This document shows, piece by piece, positions 1 to 7,624 of a stretch of 25,503 nucleotides of DNA; the stretch's first letter is position 1, and the number at the start of each line of letters is the position of its first letter. The notes under the pieces are model-generated. The model saw only the letters and a program-made list of their open reading frames with translations. It had not been told where the DNA came from and did not search any database. The DNA comes from CAG-1031 sp964391735 (GTDB taxonomy: Bacteria; Bacteroidota; Bacteroidia; Bacteroidales; Muribaculaceae), in NCBI GenBank assembly GCA_964391735.1, contig CAYMNF010000028.1, forward strand, positions 1 through 25,503, in the 5' to 3' direction. The translations under genes were made by a program, and so were the position numbers.

Positions 1-1831
1 TCTCGGCGTCAGCCTCCTCGGTCTTGCCGTTGTAGGTGTAGCTGATGTGGGTAGCACCGGTGGCGGTGGCGGTGACAACAGTACCGGCCTCAACCTCGCC
101 GGCAGCGGGGGTAAAGGTAACCTCAGCGGGAGCGGGGATAACCGGGGTCTGCTTGATGGTGTAAGCGGCCTCGCCGGTTACGGTGCCACCTTCGTTGCTT
201 GCGGTAACGGTAACGGTACCCTCGGCGTCAATGGTGATGTTGATGGTCTCGGCGTCAGCCTCCTCGGTCTTGCCGTTGTAGGTGTAGCTGATGTGGGTAG
301 CGCCGGTGGCGGTAGCGGTGACTACGGTACCGGCCTCAACATCGCCGGCAGCGGGATCAAAGGTTACAGCTGCGGGAGCCGGAACGGGAACGTCAGAGGT
401 GCCGGGGATATAGAGGCAGGGGAAGGTGCGCTCAGCCATTGAAGCTATACCGTTTTCATAGTAGGTGGTATAGATCTGGTTGCCGTTAGTTGATGAGTGT
501 GCAACATACAGCGGAGAACCGTTAAGCATGGTTGAGATTTTAGCCAAGCCATCATTGTCAATGGCGATTGTGAACTCTGACTGTTGGTTAGCCCTCAGTG
601 CCAAGTAAGGTGATGATGCGCTGTAGAGGAACTTTTTGTCAGCGGTCTCAAGATACCAGGTGCCGTCGTTGGCAGGGATCAGGTAAAGGACTTGTCCGGC
701 GTTGTTGGCAGCGATTGAGCCGTCAGCATTGGCGGTCTCTTCAACAGCAGCGAGGTTGTTGCCTGAGATTGTTCCGCTCATCACAGTAAAGGGATCCTGA
801 TTGGGGTCGCCGATATAAATCGGGGTACCGGCTTTCAGGTCTGACGCTGTGAGGCATTTTACAAATGACCCTGACAGGTTGGTGTCGGGAACAATGTATA
901 CGATAGAACCCTCAGTGGTGTACTCGCTGGCATTGGTGGCGGTAACTTTCACATTGTATACACCGGGAGTCTCGGGGATCAATATGTTGCCGCTGGCTCC
1001 GTTAAGAGTGCTTTCGGCTCCGTTGTTGATGGTGTAAACAATTTTGTCGGCGTTTGAAGATGACACCTTGACTAATGCGCCCGGGGTGACAATACCTGTG
1101 TCCTCACCGAAGGTGATAGCACCGGGAGCGGGAACAAAGAGGGTATAGGTGGCTGAACCATCGGTTGTACCGGTTTCGTTGGTGGCGGTAACATTTACAG
1201 TGCATTCGCCGGCAGTTGCGGGCATAACCACGTTGGCAGTATTGCCGGTTACGGTGGTAGCCTCGCCGCCGTTGACGGTATATGTCAGTGACTCAGCGCC
1301 CTGTGATGAGATGGCAACCTTGCTGCCGCATGCAATTGATGCGCCGGTAGCCGGGTTGAACGTAACCTCACCCGGGGCAACAGCCTCGCCGGGCTTGGTG
1401 TAGGTTATTGTCAGCTTGCTTAGATAGCGGAAGGAGGAACTTTGTTTTGTCAAGGTAACAACCTCTTTTTCGCCGGTCCAGGGGTTGCTGCTTGAGCCGT
1501 CAATATAAAGCATTCCTTTATCGAGGGTGTATTGAACCTTGGTAATATAACCTCCGGCCGGGGCTTTAATATCTATACCTTCCCACTGGCCGTAGAGACG
1601 AATACCGCTACCTGATTTGTAGTAAATGCTACCCGTGCCTTTACGAACAGTGATAGTAACATCTTCAGTGTCAGTTAAATCATAGGTGTCAGGATAGTTA
1701 GGTTCAGCAGCCGATGATTGTGGAAATCCATACAGACTCTTTAGGAAGTCCATCTCTAAGGTATATTCTGCGGCGCCGGCGGTGACGACTGACAGAATAG
1801 CCAGAATTAGAAGTAGGGATAGTTTTTTCAT
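1..1831 (-). CDS. Secreted multi-Ig-like repeat protein (3' end outside window)
   Basis: The frame is open from an ATG at 1831 to the left edge, giving 610 codons without a stop; the C-terminus is missing. Residues 1-21 form a signal peptide (MKKLSLLLILAILSVVTAGA) whose first 16 residues match those of the paralog at 2667-5003. Next come an N-terminal beta-rich region (about 22-145), two Ig-like/bacterial-surface-type domains (about 146-225 and 226-318), a module of roughly 150 residues starting VKCLTASD (323-475), and then 82-residue Ig-like repeats starting around 484 and 566. The last two share near-identical DNA. I infer an exported or cell-surface protein, probably carrying a type IX-like C-terminal tail as its paralog does, but that end is not visible. 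There are no catalytic motifs and the ligand is unknown. The ATG is fixed by the signal peptide. A promoter lies 140 nt upstream. Confidence 0.85.
   Translation of the reverse strand, partial: MKKLSLLLILAILSVVTAGAAEYTLEMDFLKSLYGFPQSSAAEPNYPDTYDLTDTEDVTITVRKGTGSIYYKSGSGIRLYGQWEGIDIKAPAGGYITKVQYTLDKGMLYIDGSSSNPWTGEKEVVTLTKQSSSFRYLSKLTITYTKPGEAVAPGEVTFNPATGASIACGSKVAISSQGAESLTYTVNGGEATTVTGNTANVVMPATAGECTVNVTATNETGTTDGSATYTLFVPAPGAITFGEDTGIVTPGALVKVSSSNADKIVYTINNGAESTLNGASGNILIPETPGVYNVKVTATNASEYTTEGSIVYIVPDTNLSGSFVKCLTASDLKAGTPIYIGDPNQDPFTVMSGTISGNNLAAVEETANADGSIAANNAGQVLYLIPANDGTWYLETADKKFLYSASSPYLALRANQQSEFTIAIDNDGLAKISTMLNGSPLYVAHSSTNGNQIYTTYYENGIASMAERTFPCLYIPGTSDVPVPAPAAVTFDPAAGDVEAGTVVTATATGATHISYTYNGKTEEADAETINITIDAEGTVTVTASNEGGTVTGEAAYTIKQTPVIPAPAEVTFTPAAGEVEAGTVVTATATGATHISYTYNGKTEEADAE
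2..400 (-). repeat. In-frame tandem repeat, 246 bp period (82 aa)
   Basis: The segment beginning ctcggcgtcagcctcctcgg occurs at 2 and again at 248. The first 53 bases are identical, and the copies then differ at only a few positions over the next 100 bases or so. The copy at the left edge is cut off, so the array may go on outside the window. Each unit encodes one Ig-like domain (HISYTYNGKTEEADAE is shared). Such similarity at DNA level in a domain array points to recent expansion or gene conversion. Confidence 0.8.
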
Positions 1832-1967
1832 TTAGAAGTAAATTAAATGTGAAATTATGTATTTATGATTCTGTCAATATACCGGAGCCTGATTGGGGAA
1901 AATGAGATAAAGACATTATTCCTGTCAGCAATATAGTAAGGTATTTAAAAAAATAAAAAACCTTTCA

Positions 1968-2091
1968 GAGGCAAAGATAATTTTCTCATTTCAAAAATCC
2001 AAAAAAAATGCAAAAAGCTGACATATTGCAACCCTCGGCGCCGATGGCCCCGTGAAAACGGCCGCAATCCGCGGGTGATGTGTCGGCATGG
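1968..2091 (-). repeat. Duplicated upstream/promoter region, copy 1
   Basis: This stretch aligns with 5108-5234: both contain gaggcaaagataattttctc, then atttcaaaa(a/t)tccaaa, gacat(a/t)ttgcaaccc, a GC-rich segment with gaaaacggc, and end in gtgtcggca(a)tgg. It contains the promoter, so the regulatory region was duplicated together with the 5' end of the gene. Confidence 0.75.
1972..2003 (-). promoter_or_regulatory. Bacteroidetes-type promoter of the first Ig-repeat gene
   Basis: On the minus strand TATCTTTG (1979 to 1972) fits the TAnnTTTG -7 box, and TTTG (2003 to 2000) lies 20 nt upstream as the -33 element. Transcription should start near 1966-1969, leaving a leader of about 135 nt before the ATG at 1831. 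The same boxes with the same spacing precede the paralog. Confidence 0.7.
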
Positions 2092-2170
2092 ATGCATAGC
2101 GGATAACCAGGGGTGAGTAATAAGTTGGACATCAGCAATTTACTGATGGATTGGTTTTACCCGAACGTAG

Positions 2171-2270
2171 GGATGCACGGCTCGTGCGTCCGCGGTCCGC
2201 CCCGGGAGACGGTGACAACCCACGGGGCGTTTTTGGCGTATTCGGCACGTTCGCGCGGCGGACGCACGAG
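2171..2270. repeat. Hairpin and 13-bp inverted repeat at the edge of the palindrome cluster
   Basis: Bases 2171-2191 form a hairpin (GGATGCACG, loop GCT, CGTGCGTCC, one T:G pair). In addition CTCGTGCGTCCGC at 2181-2193 is the exact inverse complement of 2258-2270. The motif cg(a/t)acgt(a/t)gggatg next to it recurs at 5482-5496 beside the second palindrome cluster, so this looks like one end of the same repeat family. Confidence 0.55.
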
Positions 2271-2275
2271 GTAAA

Positions 2276-2560
2276 TTCGTATCGTTGGCGGAGAAGGGCG
2301 GATAATATTCGACCAATAAATTGGTCGTAACCGATACGAAAATTTTTTCCGTGGGTTTCACCCACGGCTACGCTCTTGCACCAATACGTGGTGCGCACAA
2401 TTGGCCGCATTGCAACCGCTTTAGCGGTAGAATATTGTAGCCGTGGGTGAAGCCCACGGAATGTATAATAGAAAGCAAACGACCAATTTATTGGTCGAAC
2501 GGGGCCCGGTTGGTTAGTATGGATACGGTTGGTCCGATTCGACACATTCGCGGCGGACGC
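2276..2560. repeat. Intergenic palindrome cluster A (REP/BIME-like)
   Basis: The cluster holds CGACCAATAAATTGGTCG (2310-2327), flanked by the 9-bp inverted pair TTCGTATCG (2276-2284) and CGATACGAA (2332-2340). It continues with CCGTGGGTTTCACCCACGG (2349-2367), a CACCA/TGGTG hairpin (2379-2393), ACCGCTTTAGCGGT (2415-2428), CCGTGGGTGAAGCCCACGG (2441-2459) and CGACCAATTTATTGGTCG (2480-2497). The two outer palindromes and the two CCGTGGG hairpins are arranged as mirror images. A 42-bp tail (2519-2560) recurs at 5427-5468 with one mismatch. No transposase or coding potential is seen. With the hairpin region before it, it fills the gap between the terminator at 2619-2650 and the upstream region of the first Ig gene. 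Confidence 0.75.
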
Positions 2561-2618
2561 AATTTATTCGGAGGAGGGAAAGGATTGTGTATCAATTGTT
2601 TGGAATGGTTTGGGGTAC

Positions 2619-2650
2619 AAAAAAAGGAGCCCGGGCGGGGCTCCTTTTTT
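2619..2650 (-). terminator. Rho-independent terminator of the complete Ig-repeat gene
   Basis: Read on the minus strand, a 7-bp GC stem (GGAGCCC with GGGCTCC, 5-nt loop) is extended by an A-run before and a T-run after. It lies 16 nt past the stop at 2667. The A/T symmetry would also let it act on the plus strand, but no plus-strand gene ends here. Confidence 0.9.
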
Positions 2651-2666
2651 GGGGGGTATCGTGGGG

Positions 2667-5003
2667 TTATTTCACGAGGATCTTGGTGGTGGTGCGACCC
2701 TGCTGGCGGATGTAGATGCCGGGGGTCATGTTCTCAGCGTTTACGCGCATACCCTGCAGGTTGTAGAAGTATACGGGTGCAGCCTCGTCAGCGGCGATAA
2801 CCTCGTCGATGCCGGTGGGAATCTCACCAACGTAGCCGGGAGCGGTCTGGCTGGTTACGCTCAGGTTCTTAACCTGCCAGGTGTCGTCTGATGTTTTGCC
2901 ACGCAGACCAATCTGTACGGTATTGCCTTTGAGGGCTGAGATGTCAGCCTCGGCGGTCTGGAAGTCGGCACGGGTGGGGATTGAGGTTACGGTCGGGTAC
3001 AACCAGTTGCCGTAAACTGTACCGTTGTCATCGGTGGTAACTGTGCGAACTGCCACGCAGTTGCCGGGGATGCTCATGTTTTGCTCAAAGGTGATGGTGA
3101 TTTTTACATCGCCTGAGGGGAGTTTAACCTCGGTGGGATCGTATGCTACACCGTTGCCGGCTTTCAGTGAGTAGTTGGTGTTGCTACCGTCAAGCAGGCT
3201 CCATGCCCAACCGTCGGGAAGTACCCAGTTGGTCTCTGTGTAGCCATCAAAAAGGCTGTTTAAGAGTTCTTTGGTCTCAACCTTGATGGTGTAAGCTGCG
3301 CTGCCGGTGGTTGTGCCATAAGCGTTGGTAGCGGTAACCTCAATGGTGCCATCCTCGGTGATCTTCACTGTTGCGGTCTCGCCGTCAACGGTTACGGTCT
3401 TGCCGGCATAGGTGTAGGTCAGTGAAGTAGCGTCAACAGAAGTGATGGTCACCTCATCGCCAATCTCAACTTCGCCACCCTCGGGGTTGAAGATGATGTC
3501 TGCAGGCTTCTCGGGAGTTCCCTGATAGTAGATAACGGGATAGGTACGTGCGGTGCTACCGGTTATATTGTTTTGAGGAAGTGAGGTGTAGATGTTATGT
3601 GAGTCGCTCAATGTGTCGTGAGCAATCAATACCTCTGCACCGATTACAGTGAAGGTTGAGATGTGGGCTTTGCCCTCGTTGTCGATGGTGATAGTATATT
3701 CTGACTTCTGGCCGTCATCCCTGAGCTGCAGGAAGTTTGCCTGATTGCTATAGAGATACTTGTTGTCACCGTCAATCAGATACCAGTTGCCGTCTGAAGC
3801 GGGAATCATGTAGAGCTTAACGCCATTTCCAGGATTGGTGAGAACGCCGTTAGTAATGGTTATATTCATGTCTTCGGCCATCAAGCTGTGGTTATCAACA
3901 ATATCACCCATAAGGGTAAAGGGAGTCTGGTAGGGGTCACCAATATAGATAGCTGAGCCGGCTTTAAGCAGGCTTGCGTCACGGCAGCGAACATATTCGC
4001 CCTGAGCATCGGTGTCAACGATGATGTAGTTGGCAGTGCCTACGGTGGTGAGGTCGCCGTCATTTGAGGCGGTTACTGTCAGGGTGTATACGCCCGGGGT
4101 AGTGGGCATGGTGATAGAGCCGTTGTCGCCGGTGATGGTGGCGTTTGCAACTTGGGTGTCATTCTCATCAACGATGGTATAAGCCAAAGCTGTTGCATCG
4201 TTAGCTGAGATATTCACTGTTGAACCCAGGTCAATAACACCGCTATTGGGGCTGAAGTGTACGCTACCGGGAGCTGGGATATAAACGTTGTAGGTAGCTG
4301 AACCGGTGGCTGTGCCATTGTCGTTCTTAGCAGTAACGGTCAATGTATAGTTACCGGCTACTGACGGCATTGTTACATTGATAGTCTGGCCAACTGCCGG
4401 AACATCAGTCTCTGAAATATTTGAGGCACCACCTGTAATGGTATAATCCATGGTCTCGGCATACTCAGCTGTAACCTTAACAGTGCTTCCGATGATCATT
4501 GTTGTCCCGGTGGCGGGGTCAAAGACAGGAGCCTCAGGAGCATTGCCGGCAACCGGTTTGCTGTAGGTAATAACCATACTTGTGATACCAAAATATGCGT
4601 TACCATTGGAAGCAATATGAAGAGCGTCTGATTCCCCAGACCAGGTTACGTTATTTCCTGATACAGAAGGGGCAGCTCCATTAATTTGTATTTTAGTTGG
4701 ATTATAGATAGCGACCAACTCAAGATTAGTTATTTTACAGCCATTTTTTGCTGTGATAACTATGACATCTTTACCAGAGTTACCACTGGCACCCTGAACA
4801 CGACCTCCACTTGAAGTAGCCCAGTATCCTATGTCCGTGGTAGCAGCCGACAGGTCATCACTATTATAAAATGTAACAGCTCGTTTAGAAGTGGGAAGCC
4901 CATAAGGAGCCGAGGAGCCTTGGAAATTAAAGCTCACTGTCTCCGCTGAGGCTGAGACGACCGAAAGAATCGCCAAAATTAGAAGTAGAGATAGTTTTTT
5001 CAT
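2667..5003 (-). CDS. Secreted multi-Ig-like protein with type IX-like C-terminal tail
   Basis: The protein has 778 residues. It has a signal peptide (about 1-20, ending ASA), an N-terminal beta-rich region (21-150), two Ig-like domains (about 155-240 and 242-330), a module beginning VRCRDASLLKAG (337-492), a third Ig-like or chitobiase-C-terminal-like domain (495-575), a beta-sandwich of unknown role that may bind a ligand (577-730), and a tail with YFYNLQGMRV...GIYIRQQG...TTKILVK (735-778). In Bacteroidales such tails resemble type IX sorting domains or their short relatives, so surface delivery or attachment is likely but not proven. No catalytic residues are recognisable. It is a paralog of the gene at 1-1831 and shares its leader sequence. 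It has its own promoter and terminator, so it is a single-gene transcript. The start is fixed by the signal peptide. Confidence 0.88.
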   Translation of the reverse strand: MKKLSLLLILAILSVVSASAETVSFNFQGSSAPYGLPTSKRAVTFYNSDDLSAATTDIGYWATSSGGRVQGASGNSGKDVIVITAKNGCKITNLELVAIYNPTKIQINGAAPSVSGNNVTWSGESDALHIASNGNAYFGITSMVITYSKPVAGNAPEAPVFDPATGTTMIIGSTVKVTAEYAETMDYTITGGASNISETDVPAVGQTINVTMPSVAGNYTLTVTAKNDNGTATGSATYNVYIPAPGSVHFSPNSGVIDLGSTVNISANDATALAYTIVDENDTQVANATITGDNGSITMPTTPGVYTLTVTASNDGDLTTVGTANYIIVDTDAQGEYVRCRDASLLKAGSAIYIGDPYQTPFTLMGDIVDNHSLMAEDMNITITNGVLTNPGNGVKLYMIPASDGNWYLIDGDNKYLYSNQANFLQLRDDGQKSEYTITIDNEGKAHISTFTVIGAEVLIAHDTLSDSHNIYTSLPQNNITGSTARTYPVIYYQGTPEKPADIIFNPEGGEVEIGDEVTITSVDATSLTYTYAGKTVTVDGETATVKITEDGTIEVTATNAYGTTTGSAAYTIKVETKELLNSLFDGYTETNWVLPDGWAWSLLDGSNTNYSLKAGNGVAYDPTEVKLPSGDVKITITFEQNMSIPGNCVAVRTVTTDDNGTVYGNWLYPTVTSIPTRADFQTAEADISALKGNTVQIGLRGKTSDDTWQVKNLSVTSQTAPGYVGEIPTGIDEVIAADEAAPVYFYNLQGMRVNAENMTPGIYIRQQGRTTTKILVK

Positions 5004-5107
5004 TTAGGAATTATTTAATTGTTTATTTTTTGTTCCTACCAAGTATCGCTATTAATAGGTTTATATTAGAAATGATGATTATCCTGTCGGCAATAAAAAA
5101 TCATTCC

Positions 5108-5234
5108 GAGGCAAAGATAATTTTCTCATTTCAAAATTCCAAATAAAAAAACCAAAAACCTGACATTTTGCAACCCCCGGTGCGGTGTCCCGGGGAAAAC
5201 GGCGGCAAATTCGCGGGGGAAGTGTCGGCAATGG
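5108..5234 (-). repeat. Duplicated upstream/promoter region, copy 2
   Basis: This is the counterpart of 1968-2091, with the same promoter boxes, the same gacattttgcaaccc segment and the same end. It lies in the gap 5004-5501, which also holds palindrome cluster B and a hairpin behind lptB; I see no gene in that gap. Confidence 0.75.
5112..5143 (-). promoter_or_regulatory. Bacteroidetes-type promoter of the complete Ig-repeat gene
   Basis: TATCTTTG (5119 to 5112) and TTTG (5143 to 5140) lie 20 nt apart, exactly as in the promoter at 1972-2003. The predicted leader before the ATG at 5003 is about 105 nt. Confidence 0.7.
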
Positions 5235-5340
5235 AATGGTAGCGCGGCAGACGCATGGGGCGTGCAATGCGGTTCAAGTATGGAGATCAAAAAACACGTA
5301 TGTCAAGGCGTGTATACGGTTACGCATTCATGCCAACATA

Positions 5341-5500
5341 GCGGGTATTATTCGACCAATAAATTGGTCGTATTCAATAGGATAATTTTTTCCGTGGGTG
5401 AACCCACGGAATACCGATTTGTTAGGATGGATACGGTTGGCCCGATTCGACACATTCGCGGCGGACGCGATTAATCGCGTCCGTACGTTGGGATGTGCGG
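5341..5500. repeat. Intergenic palindrome cluster B (shorter relative of cluster A)
   Basis: It contains one CGACCAATAAATTGGTCG (5353-5370) within tattcgaccaat...ggtcgta, the same context as at 2310. CCGTGGGTGAACCCACGG (5392-5409) follows, then a 42-bp block (5427-5468) identical to 2519-2560 except for one base. Cluster A has these palindromes in two mirrored copies and cluster B has one of each, so B looks like A with an internal deletion, or A like a doubled B. Confidence 0.75.
5462..5483. terminator. Perfect 22-bp palindrome behind lptB, possible terminator
   Basis: The half-site CGGACGCGATT is followed at once by its exact inverse complement, centred on TTAA. It begins 18 nt past the lptB stop on the minus strand. 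It would fold into a strong hairpin, but no T-run follows, so it could be a weak or Rho-assisted terminator, a 3'-end stabiliser, or just part of the repeat family. Confidence 0.4.
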
Positions 5501-5501
5501 G

Positions 5502-6305
5502 TCAGGCGAACTTTTTGCGGTGGAAGATGAAGTTGCGGCCGAGGTATTTCTCGCGGACGATGGGGTTTTCGGCAAGCTCCTCAGAGGTTCCCTGAAAGAG
5601 GATGCGCCCTTCAAAGAGGAGGTAGGCGCGGTCGGTTATCGAGAGGGTCTCGGGGGCGTTATGGTCGGTGATGAGGATGCCGATGTTTTTCTCTTTGAGT
5701 TTGTAGACGACGGCCTGGATGTCTTCAACGGCGATAGGGTCAACCCCGGCAAACGGCTCGTCAAGCATTATGAATTTGGGGTTGATGGCCAGACAGCGGG
5801 CAATCTCGGTGCGTCGGCGTTCGCCGCCACTGAGCTGGTCACCAAGGTTTTTGCGCACCTTTTGCAGGGAAAACTCATCAATAAGATTCTCAAGCATCTC
5901 TTTCTGATACTCTTTTGACTTGCCGGTGAGTTGCAGCACGGCCTTGATGTTGTTTTCGACGGAGAGTTTGCGGAATACCGAGGCCTCCTGTGCCAGGTAG
6001 CCGATGCCATAGCGTGCGCGCTTGTAAACGGGGTATCCGGTAATGTTCTTGTCGCCCAGGAAGATGTTCCCCTCGTTGGGAGAGATAAGACCCACGGTCA
6101 TGTAGAAAGTGGTGGTCTTGCCGGCGCCGTTGGGCCCTAACAGGCCTACAATCTCGCCCTGCGACACCTCGATTGAGACGTGGTTAACGACCGTGCGGCG
6201 CCCGTATTTCTTGACGAGGTTGTCGGTGCGTAGCACCAGAGGCTTCCCGGGGTCTGCGGTTTCCTGGTCAGGCTCGGGATGTTTGGTGAACCCTATAATC
6301 CTCAT
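5502..6305 (-). CDS. lptB: LPS export ABC transporter ATP-binding protein LptB
   Basis: The 267-residue ATPase would power extraction of lipopolysaccharide from the inner membrane with LptF/LptG. Visible motifs are Walker A GPNGAGKT (57-64), Q-loop Q106 in YLAQEASVF, signature LSGGE (158-162) followed by RRRTEIARCLA, Walker B FIMLDEP (178-184) and switch His215 in LITDHN. The order and the YGIGYLAQE and FAGVDPIAVEDIQ segments are characteristic of LptB rather than other small ATPases. The first 20 or so residues form an extra N-terminal stretch compared with the usual length of about 240. I keep this start because its ATG overlaps the stop of udk as ATGA, which implies translational coupling. 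The membrane partners are not in the window. Confidence 0.95.
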   Translation of the reverse strand: MRIIGFTKHPEPDQETADPGKPLVLRTDNLVKKYGRRTVVNHVSIEVSQGEIVGLLGPNGAGKTTTFYMTVGLISPNEGNIFLGDKNITGYPVYKRARYGIGYLAQEASVFRKLSVENNIKAVLQLTGKSKEYQKEMLENLIDEFSLQKVRKNLGDQLSGGERRRTEIARCLAINPKFIMLDEPFAGVDPIAVEDIQAVVYKLKEKNIGILITDHNAPETLSITDRAYLLFEGRILFQGTSEELAENPIVREKYLGRNFIFHRKKFA

Positions 6306-6937
6306 TTGCGGTTGGTGTTGCAGGGGCCGTTGCCTATCTGGGCCTTGATGTAATCGGTGAGCAGGTTTATGGCCACGATGTTGTTGCCACCCTGGGGAAC
6401 AATAAGGTCGGCGGTGCTTTTTGAGGGCTCGATGTGCAGGCGGTGCATGGGCTTGAGCACCTGCTCATATCGTTTGATAACCATCATGGGTGTGCGGCCG
6501 CGTTCCACGCAGTCGCGGGCGATAACGCGAATCAGGCGGTCATCGGCATCTGCATCGACAAACACCTTCACATCCATCATCTTACGCAGCTCGGGGTCGG
6601 TGAGCACAAGGATTCCCTCAACAATCACGACGTCCCGCGGCTCAACATGTATTGTCTCAGGCTGGCGAGTGCAGGTGAGGTAGCTGTAAGTGGGCATTTC
6701 AATGGCTTTGCCCTCTTTAAGCTCCTTGAGTTGATGCGTCAGCAAGGGCCACTCGATGGCCGCCGGCTCGTCAAAGTTAATCTTCTGGCGGTCCTCAGGG
6801 GGGATGTGTGATGAGTCACGATAATAATTGTCCTGGGGCAAAACGGCAACCTCGCCGGGGGGCAGACTGCTGATAATCTTGTTCACCACGGTGGTTTTTC
6901 CTGAGCCGGTACCGCCGGCAATGCCGATGACAATCAT
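6302..6937 (-). CDS. udk: Uridine kinase
   Basis: The 211-residue cytoplasmic enzyme phosphorylates uridine or cytidine in pyrimidine salvage. Walker A GGTGSGKT (8-15), the nucleoside-binding PQDNYYRD segment (34-41), FDEPAAIEW (55-63), VEGIL (107-111) and the lid RDCVERGR (141-148) all match uridine kinases. Length is normal for the family. It starts at ATG 6937 with its own promoter 34 nt upstream and is coupled to lptB by a 4-base overlap. The kinase has no functional link to LPS export that I know of. Confidence 0.95.
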   Translation of the reverse strand: MIVIGIAGGTGSGKTTVVNKIISSLPPGEVAVLPQDNYYRDSSHIPPEDRQKINFDEPAAIEWPLLTHQLKELKEGKAIEMPTYSYLTCTRQPETIHVEPRDVVIVEGILVLTDPELRKMMDVKVFVDADADDRLIRVIARDCVERGRTPMMVIKRYEQVLKPMHRLHIEPSKSTADLIVPQGGNNIVAINLLTDYIKAQIGNGPCNTNRK

Positions 6938-6971
6938 GGTTGATAGGGGGTGTTTAGAAATATTACAGTGG

Positions 6972-7003
6972 CAAAAGTAATGAAAAAATCCTCATTCAGC
7001 AAC
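6972..7003 (-). promoter_or_regulatory. Bacteroidetes-type promoter of udk-lptB
   Basis: TACTTTTG (6979 to 6972) serves as -7 box and GTTG (7003 to 7000) as -33 element, 20 nt apart. The -33 part lies inside the last codons of the DUF3109 gene, so udk-lptB can be transcribed apart from the long operon upstream. The leader should be about 30 nt. Confidence 0.6.
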
Positions 7004-7595
7004 CTTTGCCCGTTTCGCGCAGGTAAAGGCGGCACACCTCGGCGAGTTCATTGTAGAAGTCGTCGCCGAACCGGTCACGCAGCGAGCGTTCCAGAAATTG
7101 GTAGAGGCGCACCCCCTCTTTTTCGCCCTTGACCTCAGCGCAGCGGCAGATGTCCCAGCGGTGATAGTTCACGGCCGTGAAGGAAGGGTACTCGGTGATG
7201 CGCAGGGGGTACAGGGCGCATGAGCGGGGTTTGCGCATAGCCACTTTTCCGTCGGCATTAGCCTGCTCGATGGCACACAGGCACAAGCGGCAGGGGGCCT
7301 CGTCGCCACGTGTGGCAAAGACACAGTTGCGTTTGTCAACCAGCTCGGTCACAAGGTCCCCCTCCTCATCGATATAGCTTATCCCCGCCTCGGCGATGCG
7401 CCGTTTGGCCGGTTCAATGAGGTAGGGGTCAAGCTGTGGCAGAATCGACTGAATCTCATCCCGCTCAGCCTCGGTGAGCGGCGCACCGGAGTCTCCCTCG
7501 ATGCAGCACGCGCCGCGGCATACGTCAAGGTCGCAGCAGAAATAGCGGTCGGCCAGGTCGGTACTTACAAGGATATTTTCACCAATTTGGAACAT
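6996..7595 (-). CDS. DUF3109 family cysteine-rich protein
   Basis: From ATG 7595 the protein has 199 residues and opens MFQIGENILVSTDLADRYFCC, the usual start of DUF3109 proteins. A GTG at 7628 would add 11 poorly conserved-looking residues, so I prefer the internal ATG. Cysteines cluster at 20, 21, 26, 30 and 31 (CCDLDVCRGACC), 91, 102, 105 and 107 (CRLCLC), 126, 150 and 152, a pattern like YkgJ-type proteins that may bind zinc or an iron-sulfur cluster. The function is not established. It follows the DUF5103 gene with a 29-nt gap and is the last gene of the long minus-strand run. Confidence 0.85.
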   Translation of the reverse strand: MFQIGENILVSTDLADRYFCCDLDVCRGACCIEGDSGAPLTEAERDEIQSILPQLDPYLIEPAKRRIAEAGISYIDEEGDLVTELVDKRNCVFATRGDEAPCRLCLCAIEQANADGKVAMRKPRSCALYPLRITEYPSFTAVNYHRWDICRCAEVKGEKEGVRLYQFLERSLRDRFGDDFYNELAEVCRLYLRETGKGC

Positions 7596-7624
7596 AATAA
7601 TAGACTGTAAAAAAAGTAAACCCG

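Noticed and set aside
47..442. Glycine-rich 131-residue plus-strand frame
   Set aside because: It is the reverse reading of the Ig-repeat gene and its composition comes from Ala/Thr/Glu-rich repeats on the other strand.
2132..2545. 137-residue minus-strand frame in the intergenic region
   Set aside because: It runs through the palindrome cluster and has no recognisable domain. The repeats explain the frame.
2276..2560. CRISPR array or integron attC site
   Set aside because: The palindromes are not regularly spaced direct repeats, no cas or integrase genes are present, and the sequence lacks attC-like ends.
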